Shown: positions 21,615 through 33,000 of the stretch, one piece after another
Layout of the letters: every line of letters begins with the position of its first letter
How positions within the stretch are numbered: position 1 is the stretch's first letter
Source: Adenophora triphylla var. japonica
Taxonomy: Eukaryota > Streptophyta > Magnoliopsida > Asterales > Campanulaceae
NCBI GenBank assembly: GCA_022495995.1
Contig: JAFEMH010002594.1
Location: forward strand, 124,001 to 188,000
Length of the DNA stretch: 64,000 nucleotides
Direction: 5' to 3'
Program-made: the position numbers and the translations under genes
The notes under the pieces: generated by a model
Databases searched by the model: none
Told to the model about the DNA's origin: nothing
Seen by the model: only the letters and a program-made list of their open reading frames with translations

Positions 21615-23517
21615 TGTGACGATGTTGAAATTTCCAATTCGCGGAAGAAATTCGATTTTTCATTTCTTTGAAAACCAAATAAAAACCGGAAAACGGAGTC
21701 GCCACGCCATTTTTGTTTTAAGGGCCAAAACTTTGAAAAATGCCCGGAATAAGAGATTTGGGTTCGGAGGTCACGTTACACGCCGGGAAGAACGTTAGTG
21801 TTCACCCGGAATGCCTTGTAAAACGAGTCTTCCAAGCATAAAAACCATTTGTATGTGTGTGTGTGTGTGTTACTTTGGCCAAAATAAATTGAAACTCAGA
21901 AAATTAAAAATTGGGAACTCTTTATTAGACTTTGAACAAATTCCATGATTTTTGGTGTGATTTTTGGGTTGAGTTTTGGGACTCAAAGGATTTTTTGAAG
22001 TTGAAAAACATTTCTGCCAGAATGAAAAAGGCAGTGGACCCTTGACTTTGAAATGGATTTAAGGGCTTTAAAACTTCATAATCTGAGGAAAATCAGAGAA
22101 TGAAAGTTGTTCAAGACACCTTAAATAAGATTTCTGTAAAAGAATTCTCCATTTTGAAGATGATTTGAGGGACCAAAACCTTCTAGAAATCTCAGATGTG
22201 GAATCTGGATTTCCAGAGACTGATGAACTGACCTTTAAAAGAAAATTTGAAAAGGGGATTTTTACTCACGTAAAAAATAAAGTAAAACTATGTCTGGAAA
22301 GATCTGGATGTTGGCTACAAAAAGTGTTTTGTAGTCAACACCAAATTCCAAGTTTATCTGTGTCCAAGAAATTAGACCATGGACAGAGGTCTTAGAAAAT
22401 TGCTACTGGACAGCAACTTTCTTAAGAAGAAAAACATGATTTTAAGGGGGGTTTTGCATCCATGCTTGTCCCCATTTCCCTAGGTTTTGATTAGTGATCA
22501 CTTGACATTTTAGTGGTGAATCAACTATATCAAACCATCCTTGGGGTACATTAGGACTAAGCACTTCATTTGCTTGGGAAGGGGAATTTTATCCTTTGAA
22601 AATGAAGATTTGATGTATGAAAAATGGTTTTTAGGGTTTTGAAAATGCATTTGCAAGTAAGTAAAAACACTTTGGAGAGAATGTTGATCCTTGTAGAAGA
22701 TCAACCATGGAGATGAACTTCCATGGTGATCTTCTTGGATCTAGGGCAAGAAGATGAACAAACTACATTTTGGAGTTTGAAAATGCATGCATGAATGAGA
22801 GAAATTTAGGGTAAGGAGAGGGAGGTTATACCTATCTTCCTTGTATTTTGTGTATGAATGGATTCAAGGCTTGAATATGTGAGTGTTTGAATGTGTTTAG
22901 GGTTTGAATGTGTTTAGGGTTTGTGATTAGAGTTGGTCAAAGAGAAAACAAGTAGATAAAAATGAAGTCCTCTATGTTTTCTCTCTAATCCTCCTCCTAA
23001 GGGGGTGATTTGAGCTTGGGTTAGTGTATGTATGAGAGTGATTTGAAGTGTTTTGAGTGAGTGGGATTTGGGAAAGATTGAAGAGAAAATGGTGGCAATT
23101 CAAGTGAATTCCCACTGTTTTCTCCTATTTTTCGCCAAGAGTGCGATTGCAAAATGTGTTGTTGCTTCTTATTTACGTAGATGAAGGCCTCAATTTATAG
23201 CCCTCTGAAACTTCCATTTATGTCCGCGCGGATGAGAAGTGAAGCGTGCACTGTTCATTAAATGCAGCTCCAGGCTTTGGACACAAGGAATATTTTTTTT
23301 TAAATTCAAACTGGCTGTGTTTTTCAACTTACCATATTCGGATTTTTCCATTTCTTTTGCTTTTTGAGATTCTTTTCTAGGTTTAACCTTAAATAACAAT
23401 GCCCACTTTACCCTTGCTTGGTTAGAAAAGTTAGGAATGTTAGGAAATGTTAGGAATGTTAGGACTTTCGTTAATTTTCTAACGAAAATACTAACAACTC
23501 AAATTGGAGCACTTACA
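21615..23517 (-). repeat. Tat element 5' LTR
   Basis: 1903 bp, partner of 4363-6276. Same TG...CA ends. By hand comparison about 45 substitutions and a few indels separate the two, including GT microsatellite length. Flanked outside by AGAGG. Confidence 0.93.
23192..23231 (-). promoter_or_regulatory. LTR promoter: CCGCGCGG box plus TATA box (5' LTR)
   Basis: Same module as in the 3' LTR: CCGCGCGG upstream and TATAAATT (23192-23199) downstream on the minus strand. In this LTR it would drive the genomic RNA. Confidence 0.72.
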
Positions 23518-23826
23518 AGAGGTACTATTTTGAATGAGTTTGAACATATGCATGTCAACCCATTCATAGATAGCATTTAGTGCCTTTTCATTGAAACTAG
23601 CAAGATTATTTTCTTCAATCGTCCATTCAGATTCAGATTTGACTTGAACGTCACCATCTTCATCTGGAAGGAGTAATGGAAGAGAATAACCATTTAAAAT
23701 AGATCGCCAAGCTCGAAGATCAATTGATTTGATATGTGAGCGTAGGCGAATCTTCCAATAAGCATAATTTGATCCGTCTAAAACCGGTAATCTCTTTTGA
23801 TTAGGGTTGGCAGGATCATAAGCCAT
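23518..23826 (-). pseudogene. Copia-H gag, 5' portion
   Basis: Starts with the ATG at 23826 (minus) and reads LPVLDGSNYAYWKIRLRSHI, the usual N-terminal block of Copia gag (DGxNYxxWKxRMxxxL), then SEWTIEENNLASFNEKALNA. It ends at the AGAGG duplication. Its reading continues directly at 4362 on the other side of the nested 19-kb element. The start is supported by the PBS 39 bp upstream and by the family pattern. Confidence 0.87.
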
Positions 23827-23864
23827 GACAAAAGGATAAAGACACTTAGTATATCAAGTGCTAG

Positions 23865-23876
23865 GCTCTGATACCA
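23865..23876 (-). other. Copia-H primer binding site
   Basis: The minus strand reads TGGTATCAGAGC, complementary to the 3' end of plant initiator methionine tRNA, 2 nt inside the LTR edge. It fixes the orientation of the element. Confidence 0.85.
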
Positions 23877-23878
23877 AT

Positions 23879-25034
23879 TGAAATTGTCTATGGCTTAGCA
23901 AAGTGAGGCGAAACTCACAAAGTGAGATGAAACTCACAAGTGTTGTCCTTAGTGTTAGCAACACTAACAACAACACACCAATTCGAAAAAACACAAATAA
24001 ATAAAAATAAATCTAATTTGCAGCGGAAGAATAAAATCAATACACAAGAATATAATTTTTATCAAGTTATATTAATATATAACTTGATGGGTGCCAGGAG
24101 GGAAAGACCTTTCTATATATAATATGAATTCAATACAAGGTCAAAGAAGTTCCCTTAATGATAAATAATCATTAACTCAAGGAACAATAAATAAAGAACT
24201 CTCTCTGGATACAATCACTCAAAACCTCACGAAAATATGAAAATATATGTGAAACTCTCGAGTGTCGGACAGAGTGTTGCCAACACTGAATGGCAACACT
24301 TGAAGAGCAGAATTCTTTTCTTGTGCAGATTTGCGTTTTCTGAATTGGATGATCTTCAATAAAGATCTACTGCACTATTTATAGGCCTCTAAAACTTGGA
24401 GCCTACTCAAAATGATCAAATAACAAGCTTGAGTTTGTTTCCTCCTTTTTAGCCTTCTCGCCTCATTTGTAGAAGACTAGGTCTTCATGGCTTGTTTTGC
24501 TTGTACCTCTCAGTTGTAGATGCCTTGTACTCTGACTTGATCTCCTCCTGAATAGCTAAATAATATCTCCTTTACTGGGTCATTAATTAATCATATAAAC
24601 CACAGGTTTATATATTAATTTTCTTCTCTTCTTCGTGAATCACGCCTTGGCACTTTCTGTTGACTCATTCAAGCTCATAAATAGCAGACTAACTAATGAT
24701 ATTTAAATATTAATTTACACATTATTATTTGTGAAAAATATAGTAACTATTCTGGTATTGCCAAATCCAAATGGCAACACTTGTGGCAACACCAGTGGCA
24801 ACACTGGTTTGCAACACTTGGGACAACATTCATGGCAACACATGATCTAGAATTAACAAAAAGTGTCAGTGTTAAAGTTTTAATTATGCCAACATTTTCT
24901 TATGTCTGTAAGTAATGTGCCAGTGCAACTGTTTCTATAGTGCCAGTGCAGTTTCTTATTTCCAAAAAGCCATTGCTTGTATTTTTTAAAGTGCTTGTGC
25001 ACGAATATAATGTGCCAGTGCATCAATCCATAAC
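23879..25034 (-). repeat. Copia-H 5' LTR (right edge approximate)
   Basis: The LTR begins next to the PBS and ends in TG...CA form. A minus-strand TATA box, CTATAAATAG, is at 24375-24384, and a CTTCCGCTGCAAAT block typical of Copia R/U5 lies at about 24015-24035. It is rich in the word AGTGTTGCC/GGCAACACT (23938-23965, 24273-24302, 24773-24842) and in GTGCCAGTGCA (24917, 24940, 25012). The partner LTR is outside the window, so the 25034 edge is provisional. Confidence 0.65.
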
Positions 25035-25440
25035 AATAGGTGGAAATTGAAGAAAAATACGACTGAAAACATGTCGGAGAAGAAGTAAAATCAAGTATAA
25101 TACATTTTCAAAAATCATACCTTCGTTCCGACGCTTGCTCCTGATTTCTTTGGTTTGGCCGGTCATAATTTCGTAAAACAATTGAAAATAGATCGGAAAA
25201 GATGTAAAATCGGTGGAAATAAATGAAAAATAAACGGAATCCTTTAAAATCAATCACGAAAAATCAAATTGAATAGCGCAAATGACGAAAGGAATTCAAA
25301 ATTTTTGGTTGTACGCGTAAAAAAGATTGCAGAATACCAGACCGAAAAAGCGTGTGTATGAACCGTTCGTTAAATGAACCGCGGGTGAAAACACGTTTTT
25401 TGTTAATCTTAACAAAAAAACGCGTTTATATATATATATA
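25035..25440. other. AT-rich spacer with a hairpin
   Basis: No gene seen. A near-perfect inverted repeat (arms 25389-25406 and 25408-25426, core GTTAATCTTAAC) is followed by (TA)n at 25428-25442. Confidence 0.5.
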
Positions 25441-26150
25441 TATTATAATAAAGCTCAAAAATAACATGCTTTTTACTTTAGACAAAGAATAGTGCACATT
25501 AATCCATAACCACCCTCATTCTATGCCTATTATAAAATGATTTTATTTCTTTTTAATTTAATTCGATGGGTTATTTATCAATAACTCTAATCTAATGACT
25601 AACAGTGAGCGATTTCCCTTTATTCACTTCTTTTTCAATTTCTTACTTTAATCTCTTTAATTGGATGCTGTGAGAAAACAAGCACGAAAATATTATAATG
25701 GCCTGCAAATCAGAAGAAAATATTTGATTTTTTTTTAAAAAAAAACTAGATCATATTTATTTAGGAACAGAGATATTAGAATGTGAGTACCAATTAGTGT
25801 TGATTTGAAAAACATACGGTGTATGTTCATGTTAAACTTTTATTTTTATTATTTGTTAGAAGAAACTAATTATGAAAAACAATATGATCAGTTAAGGGTG
25901 GAGTAATACATAAGAATGAGAATTAATAAATGGTGAAGGAAGACCTTTGTTATTAATGGCAGTGGTGACACAATCACACCCCGCTTCAAATTTCAACGGT
26001 AAATGTGCTTGAATTTTAAGAGACCTTGCTATTTCTAGAATATATTTATATTTTCTCTAAGATTTTTTGAAATATTATATGTTTAGTTCTAAAGGACTGT
26101 AAGATTGATCTCTTTCTAAGTCAGTTATTATATATGTTTATTCAGGCTCC
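25441..26150. repeat. Direct repeat copy 1 (about 0.7 kb)
   Basis: Begins TATTATAATAAAGCTCAAAA and runs to TTATTATATATGTTTA. It matches 26684-27440 with scattered substitutions and one roughly 45-bp gap. No ORF is conserved between copies, so it looks non-coding. Confidence 0.8.
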
Positions 26151-26683
26151 CTATCACTTGGTGGCTGAAGAGGAAAAATCTAATGTTCATGGGTTTAGTC
26201 TAGATGACATATCCAGTACCTTAGTGCTAGGTGGTTTCATCTTTTGCATGTTAAAGCAAAAGCTAATTTCAACATACACCTTAAATCCTATCAGCAGTAG
26301 TACCTCAGTGCTAGGTGGTTTCAGCTTTTGCACATTAAAGCAAAAGTTGATTTCAACTTAAACCTTAAGTCATATCAGTAATAACAACCAACTTTAACTG
26401 ATAAAAAAGATATAGACTTGAACAGTCATGTGGGCTGCTTTGTTTACCCAGCCATGAACTCATTTTAGTTGTTGGTTGCTCGAGATTTTGAACTAAAGAG
26501 AAGATATTTGCTTAAATTAGCTAGAGATGAGAAAGTGTTTGGAACAATAGTAGCGTATGTTTTCACAATAAACGTTTAGAAAAGTGGATTGCATCATATG
26601 CATGCTTTGTTTTTTCTTGCTGAATCAAATAAGATTAAAACACCATAACAAGTTGAACTAATAAGGAAATTATATCCAATCTA
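26151..26683. other. Spacer between the direct repeats with an 84-bp tandem duplication
   Basis: Two 84-bp units, 26215-26298 and 26299-26382, share AGTACCT(T/C)AGTGCTAGGTGG and a TTAAAGCAAAAG word. Each unit has a small inverted CTTTTGC/GCAAAAG pair. Nothing gene-like follows to 26683. Confidence 0.6.
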
Positions 26684-27440
26684 TATTATAATAAACCTCA
26701 AAAATAACTTTTTATTGACCTTATACAAAGAAGGGTCCAGATTAATCAATAACCACCCTCATCATATGGCTATTCTAAAATGATTTTATTTCTTTTTAAT
26801 TTCATTCGTTAGATTATTTATCAGTAACTCTAATCTAAGGGCTGAAAGTGGACGGTTTCCCTTTATTCACTTCTTTTTCAATTTTTCGATTTCTTACTTT
26901 AATCTCTTTAATTGGATTATGTGAGAAAACAAGCACATAAATATTAGAATGGCCCGCAAATCAGAAGAAAATGTTTGATTCTTTTTTTTTAAATGCATAC
27001 AAACCTCATTCATCTGAAATATAAAGACAAAGTTATTTTCTAAAAACTAGATCCTATTTATTTAGGAACGAAGAGAGTAGTATGGGAGTACTAAATAGTG
27101 TTGGTTTGAAAAGCATACAATGTATGTGCATGTTAAACTTTTATTTTTATTATTTGTTAGAAGAAACTTATTATGAAAAAAATATGCTCAGTTAAGGGTG
27201 GAGTAATACATAAGAATGAGAACATGATAAATGGTGAAGGAAGACCTTTGTTATAAATGGCAGTGGTGACACAATCACATCCCCCTTCAAATTTCAAGGG
27301 TAAATGTATTTGAAATTTAAGAGACCTAGCTAATTCTATAATATATTTATGTTTTTCTAAGGTTTCTTGAAATATTATATGTTTAGTTTTAAAGGACTGT
27401 AAGATTGATCTCTTTCTAATTCAGTTATTATATATGTTTA
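26684..27440. repeat. Direct repeat copy 2, cut by Copia-A
   Basis: Second copy of 25441-26150. It ends exactly at GTTTA (27436-27440), after which Copia-A begins. Copy 1 continues past the same point with TTCAGGCTCC, so Copia-A inserted here. Confidence 0.8.
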
Positions 27441-28324
27441 TGTTGGTGTAGTGCCCTAGGCGTTTAGTTATGTTTGACTTATTATCTAAACCGCTATGTA
27501 ATCGTCTTTATTATTTATTATAGAGAAAGTATTATTTGGTCCATTATATATTTTGCATGTTTATTATATTAAACTGTGTCCCTATTTATTGAGAACAACT
27601 AGTATAAGTTGGTAGTAGATAATCATGGAGATGATTATATGCATGTAATGCACATTACACTTATGGATACTTGCTATAGAACAAGTATTGGACATAACCT
27701 ACCGATAAGATTTATGACATGGTCAATAGTCATATGTCTCATGAATAAATCTCATGATAGTCGTGTTATTGAATCCTTAGTACGTGAGATTATCATCGTC
27801 TTCCACATGACGAAGATCGTGTTTGATATAGTCTAACACTATCTTTAATCGGATAGCAATAAGGGCTATGTTAGCACGATTTGACTCATGTAAGGAAGAA
27901 TGATAAGTCAAGATGAGATTTGTCCCTCTTATGAAGAGAGATGTTTGCTTGGGCCCCTCGATGAATGATGTTGATGAAATGTGTGGCCACACTCAAGTGA
28001 TTTGATAGAGATCAAATGCATTTGGATTATCAACATATTTGGAATCGAGAAAGCATTGAACGGAATGAGTTGACATAGACCATGACTCATATTCAATTGG
28101 ACATCGTGGACAAAGGGATTGTGACATTTGATTATCAAGAAATCAAGCTTTGATGTTATATTTAATTGGGTGGATATAATGATTTGCTAGAAGTCACTTA
28201 TGTCTTGTGAGGTTGATGTTTCAACTCACTACCAACATAAAATATAATTCCTAAAGGGTCACACACAAAAGAATGGATTGAAAATGGCTAAAAGGGTGAA
28301 TTTTGGGCTCTGGGGACAACTCTG

Positions 28325-28574
28325 GCACGACTAGTGCTTCAGGGGACGAGTCGTGCCCCATTGGCCCAAGTCATGCCTTATGAAGGGACGAAAGAATCTG
28401 AGGCATGTCAAAAGGGGACGACTCGTGCCCTATGGGATGAGTCGTGCTCACGACTCATGCCCATAGGCACAACTCATGCCCCGTTGATTTGACAAGCCTG
28501 GAGATTGGCACGAATCGTAGCACGACACATCTAGCCATAAAGCACGACTCGTGCCCCTGGGGACGAGTCGTGCC
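28325..28574. repeat. Cluster of GCACGACTCGTGC palindromes in the Copia-A LTR
   Basis: Full or near-full copies at 28325, 28344, 28416, 28435, 28467, 28507, 28542 and 28561. One exact 13-mer is at 28542-28554. They lie upstream of the TATA box at 28670. Confidence 0.88.
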
Positions 28575-28669
28575 AGAGGCTAAATTTGGTCTGTACTGCA
28601 ATTCCTTTGCTGATTTGGTTTTGGTTTTTTACTAGGATTCTCCCCTAAAAGTTAGGGATTTATACTTAG

Positions 28670-28678
28670 TATAAATAG
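28670..28678 (+). promoter_or_regulatory. Copia-A LTR TATA box
   Basis: TATAAATAG about 95 bp downstream of the last copy of the GCACGACTCGTGC-type cluster, so the cluster occupies the upstream regulatory part (U3). Confidence 0.7.
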
Positions 28679-29144
28679 GAGCCATGGTCAGCCAAAAACA
28701 CATGTAATTTTGGGTTTTTAAAACACAAAATTGAGATCTAGATTTAGAATCAAAGATCAAAATTCCTTTTGCCATTGATTATTGAAAATCGGTTTCAATA
28801 ATTGGGATCATCTAGTAATCAATCAAGAAGCGTTCTTGGTCCGTTCGAGTGTGAATTACCGATAGAGGGTGATAAGTTAATCACCAAAAGCTTGAAGCCT
28901 TCAATCATCGATTCTTCACAAGGTAAAGAACAAGGAGAAGATCAAAACCTTCATCAACGGTTTTGATATTCGTTTTGAGATTCGATTTTCAGATTCGAAT
29001 TCAAGTTAAACTTCATCGCATTCAAGGTATGTAAATTCTATCTCATATAAATTTTAATCTCTTCATGCTAGACGGATCTTAGGGCTAGGGTTTTGATGTT
29101 AAAATTAAATCTTCCGCTGCGTTTGTAACCCCAAAACCCAACAG

Positions 29145-29156
29145 TGGTATCAGAGC
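29145..29156 (+). other. Copia-A primer binding site
   Basis: TGGTATCAGAGC directly after the LTR end, complementary to initiator Met tRNA. Confidence 0.9.
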
Positions 29157-30021
29157 CCTGTCTTGCCATGATTAGGATTGAAATTGCATGCTAGATTTAA
29201 TGTGATTATTTGTTACCATGTGAAATGAAATAGATCTAGATTCCATGTGTTTTATTTCTATGAAAAACAAGTATATATGATATGCCATGATTCATGATTA
29301 ATGATAAATTAATTGGATTAGTTTATCACATAGGTTATTAATCTATTAATATGATTATTTAGATTTGTAATTTCTCAAAATTGAATCAAATTGTTTGTAT
29401 GAAATTTTTTGAAGCCCTATGTTCATGATTATGTTCACATGAGATCTATGTTACAACCATGCGATGTTTGTTAAATGTTTAAAACCTTCTAAATATTTAA
29501 GTCTTATGCCATTCCTTGATTAGAACACTTGTGAAATTTAGGGTATTTTGATGTAGTTTCAGCCATAGTTGGGTGCATCATTATATCTTAGTTTGTGATC
29601 AAGATAAGATTATGGTTGATGTAGTTTTGACCATAGTCAAGTGCATCGTTCCATGTCTTATACATTTGAAAAAGGTTTTGACTTAATTGGTGCTTTCAAA
29701 TAAGATTTGACCCAAGGCATAGATGAGATTTAAAAACATGTTTTTGACATATGATGTCTAAGGAAATCTCATAAAAGATCTAAGAGTCATATAGTGATAT
29801 GATTGATGTTTCTACCTAAATAGCTTGATTTCGAGTATTAGCTCAGTTAAACCGGAATTAAGTGAAATATGGATCTTAGCCTACTATGATTATATGATAC
29901 ATGTTTGTATTTGAAGGTGTATAATTTAGTGGGAGTATTTATGAAATACATTATTTGCTCTTAGATGATAAATGTGTTGATATTGATATATGTTTATATT
30001 GTTTGCATATTTTATTGTAGA
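29157..30021 (+). other. Copia-A leader
   Basis: AT-rich untranslated leader between PBS and gag. No ORF with a recognisable domain. A TTGATGTAGTTT(C/T)(A/G)-type repeat occurs at 29549 and 29617. Several ATGs precede the gag start. Confidence 0.5.
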
Positions 30022-33000
30022 ATGGCTACACACAATAATCAACCCATGTCACTGCGATCTGTCCTTGAGAAGGACAAGCTTGAGGAGAACGGTACAAACT
30101 ATTCTGATTGGATCAGAAGCCTTAGAATTGTTCTAAAGCAAGAGAAGAAACTGTACGTTCTCAATGAACCCATTCCACCTCAACCTGCTCCAAATGCTTC
30201 TAGGGCTGATAAGGATGCACATAAGAAACATAATGATGATTCTATGGATGTCGCATGCCTTATGCAAGCCACTATGTCTAAGGCTCTTCAGAAGGACCTT
30301 GAGCACATAGATGCAGCATTTGATCTTGCTGAGCGCTTAAAGGAAATGTTCCAAGTGCAAGCAAGAAATGAGAGGTATGATGTGGTTAAGGCCCTAACTG
30401 CATGCAAGATGCAAGAGGGGCAATCGGTGGGAGCTCATGTCCTTAAGATGAAGGGTTACATTGAGCGTCTCGATAGGCTTGGAAATCCATTGAGTTTGGA
30501 ACTCGCCACGAATTTGATATTGAATTCATTGCCTGAAAGTTATAGTCATTTTATTATGCACTATCACATGACTGGCATGGATAAGAATCTCTCGGAATTG
30601 CATGCGATGCTTAAGACCGCAGAGATGAATATCAAGAAGCCTAAAACCGATACTGTGTTAATGGTTAACAAAGGCAAAGGGTTCAAGAAGGATGGCAAAG
30701 GTAAAGCAAGTGTTGCTAAACCTAAGGCAAAAGTTGCCGATGCCAAAGAGGCTCCCAAGGCATCTCAAAAGGATGCGGTTTGCTACCATTGCCAAGAGGT
30801 TGGTCATTGGAAGCGCAACTGCAAGGCTTACAAGGAAGGCCTAAAGGCGAAGAAGGGCAATACGATTGCTACTACTTCAGGTATCTATATGATAGATATT
30901 TTCCTTTCTATTTCTAGTTCATGGGTATTAGATACCGGATGTGGATCTCACATTTGTTTAAATGTGCAGGGACTGAGAAATAGGAAGCTACTCAAACAAG
31001 GTGAAGTTGACCTGCGTGTTGGGAATGGAGCAAGAGTTGCTGCATTAGCCGTAGGGACATATGATGTAACTTTACCTAGTGGCTTAGTACTTGTTTTGAA
31101 CAATTGTTACTATGTTCCGAATTTGAGTAGGAATATTATTTCTGTTTCTTGTTTGGATAATGAGGGGTATAATTTTCTTATTTCAAATAAGAAGTTTTAT
31201 ATTTATTTAAATGATATGCTTTATGGTATTGCAAATTCATTTAATGGCCTTTATGTTCTTGATGTTGATGAGAAACAAAATAGTGTTGAAAATGTTTATC
31301 ATGTGGACAAGAAGTCTAAATCGAATGACGTGAACAACACGTTCATGTGGCATTGCCGGCTTGGTCATATAAACGAGAAATGCATTTCTAAACTCCACAA
31401 AGATGGAATGTTAGACTCACATGATTATGAATCATATGAGATATGCGAATCTTGTTTATTGGGCAAAATGACCAAACCACCCTTCACTAAGAGTAGTGAA
31501 AGGGCTAGTGACTTATTGGGCCTAATACATACTGATGTATGCGGACCAATGAGCAGCATTGCTAGGGGAGGATTTTGGTATTTCATTACATTCACCGATG
31601 ACTTATCTAGATATGGCTATGTCTATCTGATGAAGTCAAAGAGTGAATCATTTGAGATGTTTAGAACATTTCAAAATGAAGTACAAAATCAACTTGGCAA
31701 AACAATTAAAGCACTTCGATCCGATCGTGGTGGTGAGTATTTGAGCCAAGAGTTTGACAATCATCTCAAAAACTGTGGAATTGTTTCAGAGTTGACTCCA
31801 CCCGGAACGCCACAATGGAATGGTGTTTCCGAGAGGAGAAATAAAACCCTATTAGATATGGTTCGTTCGATGGTGAGTCAAGTAGACCTTCCTATATTCT
31901 TTTGGGGACATGCATTAGAGACTGATGCGTTCACACTGAACAGAGTCCCTACTAAATCGGCTCCTAAGACCCCACATGAGATGTGGCATGGAAGAAAACC
32001 TAGTTTGTCTTTCATGAGGATTTGGGGTTGCGAAGCTTATGTGAAGAGACTTGTCTCTGATAAGTTAGAACCTAAATCCGACAAGGTTATTTTCGTTGGT
32101 TACCCTAAGGAAACCAAAGGGTATTATTTTTACAACCGCAATGAGAACAAAGTGTTTGTTGCTCGATATGGTGCTTTTCTTGAGAAACAGTTTCTCAATA
32201 AAGCATCTAGTGGGAGTAAAATTGATCTTGAAGAAGTTCAAGAACCCGAAAATAACATGGAACCGATAGTAGAGACTGAACCAAGTCCACAAGAAGTTGT
32301 GGAACCGGTTCAAGATCCACAAGTCCATCGTAGATCGGATAGGTTACGATCCGCACCCGAGAGATATGGATTTCTCGTGTCGGAAAGTAATGAAGTGGAA
32401 GTCATTGAGAATGACGAACCTACTTCCTATCAAGAGGCGATGTCCAATCCCGATTCGGATAAATGGTTAGAAGCCATGAAGTCCGAATTGCAATCCATGT
32501 CGGATAATCAAGTTTGGAACTTGATTGAGCCACCCGAAGGTGTAAAAACCATAGGGTGCAAGTGGGTCTTCAAGAAGAAGACTGACATGGATGGGAAGGT
32601 GCATACTTATAAGGCTAGGCTTGTAGCAAAGGGATATAGGCAAACTCATGGTGTAGACTATGATGAAACCTTCTCGCCTGTTGCCATGCTTAAGTCTGTT
32701 AGAATTTTGATTGCCATAGCCGCATATTATGACTATGAGATATGGCAAATGGATGTCAAAACAGCTTTCCTAAATGAGAAGTTACTCGAGGATGTGTATA
32801 TGACACAACCCGAAGGTTTTGTAGATCCAAGAAATTCTAACAAGGTGTGCAAGTTGCAAAGATCCATTTATGGATTGAAGCAAGCTTCTAGGAGTTGGAA
32901 TCTTCGTTTTGATGAGAAAATCAAAGAGTTTGGTTTTGTCAAGAACGAAGATGAACCTTGTGTATACATGAAATTCAGTGGGAGCGTAGTACTATTTCTC

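Larger units (their letters stand above)
4363..23517 (-). mobile_element. Tat-lineage Ty3/Gypsy element (Ogre/Retand-like) with two antisense genes
   Basis: Two long direct repeats (4363-6276 and 21615-23517) start TGTGACGATG and end CACTTACA. The 5 bp AGAGG occurs on both outer sides (4358-4362, 23518-23522). A PBS adjoins the right LTR on the minus strand, so the element reads right to left: leader, gag, protease, a remnant before RT, the C-terminal half of integrase, then plus-strand genes, tandem repeats and the 3' LTR. RT and RNase H are missing. Additional ORFs, antisense ORFs and tandem repeats before the 3' LTR are known for plant Tat elements (Ogre, Retand). By eye the LTRs differ at roughly 45 sites, a moderately young insertion. 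Confidence 0.92.
1..25034 (-). mobile_element. Copia-H: Ty1/Copia retrotransposon, partial, split by a nested Gypsy
   Basis: On the minus strand the order is LTR (23879-25034), PBS for initiator Met tRNA, gag, protease, integrase, RT, RNase H. This is the Copia order (integrase before RT). The RNase H end and the 3' LTR lie left of the window. The gag is interrupted at codon level by the Tat element 4363-23517, and the 5-bp duplication AGAGG flanks that insert. The reading frame is broken several times, so the copy is dead. Its outer right edge (about 25034) is a guess from a TG...CA end and cannot be checked without the 3' LTR. Confidence 0.85.
27441..29143 (+). repeat. Copia-A 5' LTR
   Basis: 1703 bp, TGTTGGTGTAG ... 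AACCCAACA. TATA box TATAAATAG at 28670-28678. Contains about nine copies of a GCACGACTCGTGC-type palindrome between 28325 and 28574. The CTTCCGCTGCG word near the 3' end is typical of Copia U5. Confidence 0.92.

Noticed and set aside
27609..28138. Small ORFs in the Copia-A LTR
   Set aside because: LTR regulatory DNA; no domain and not kept in the truncated 3' copy.
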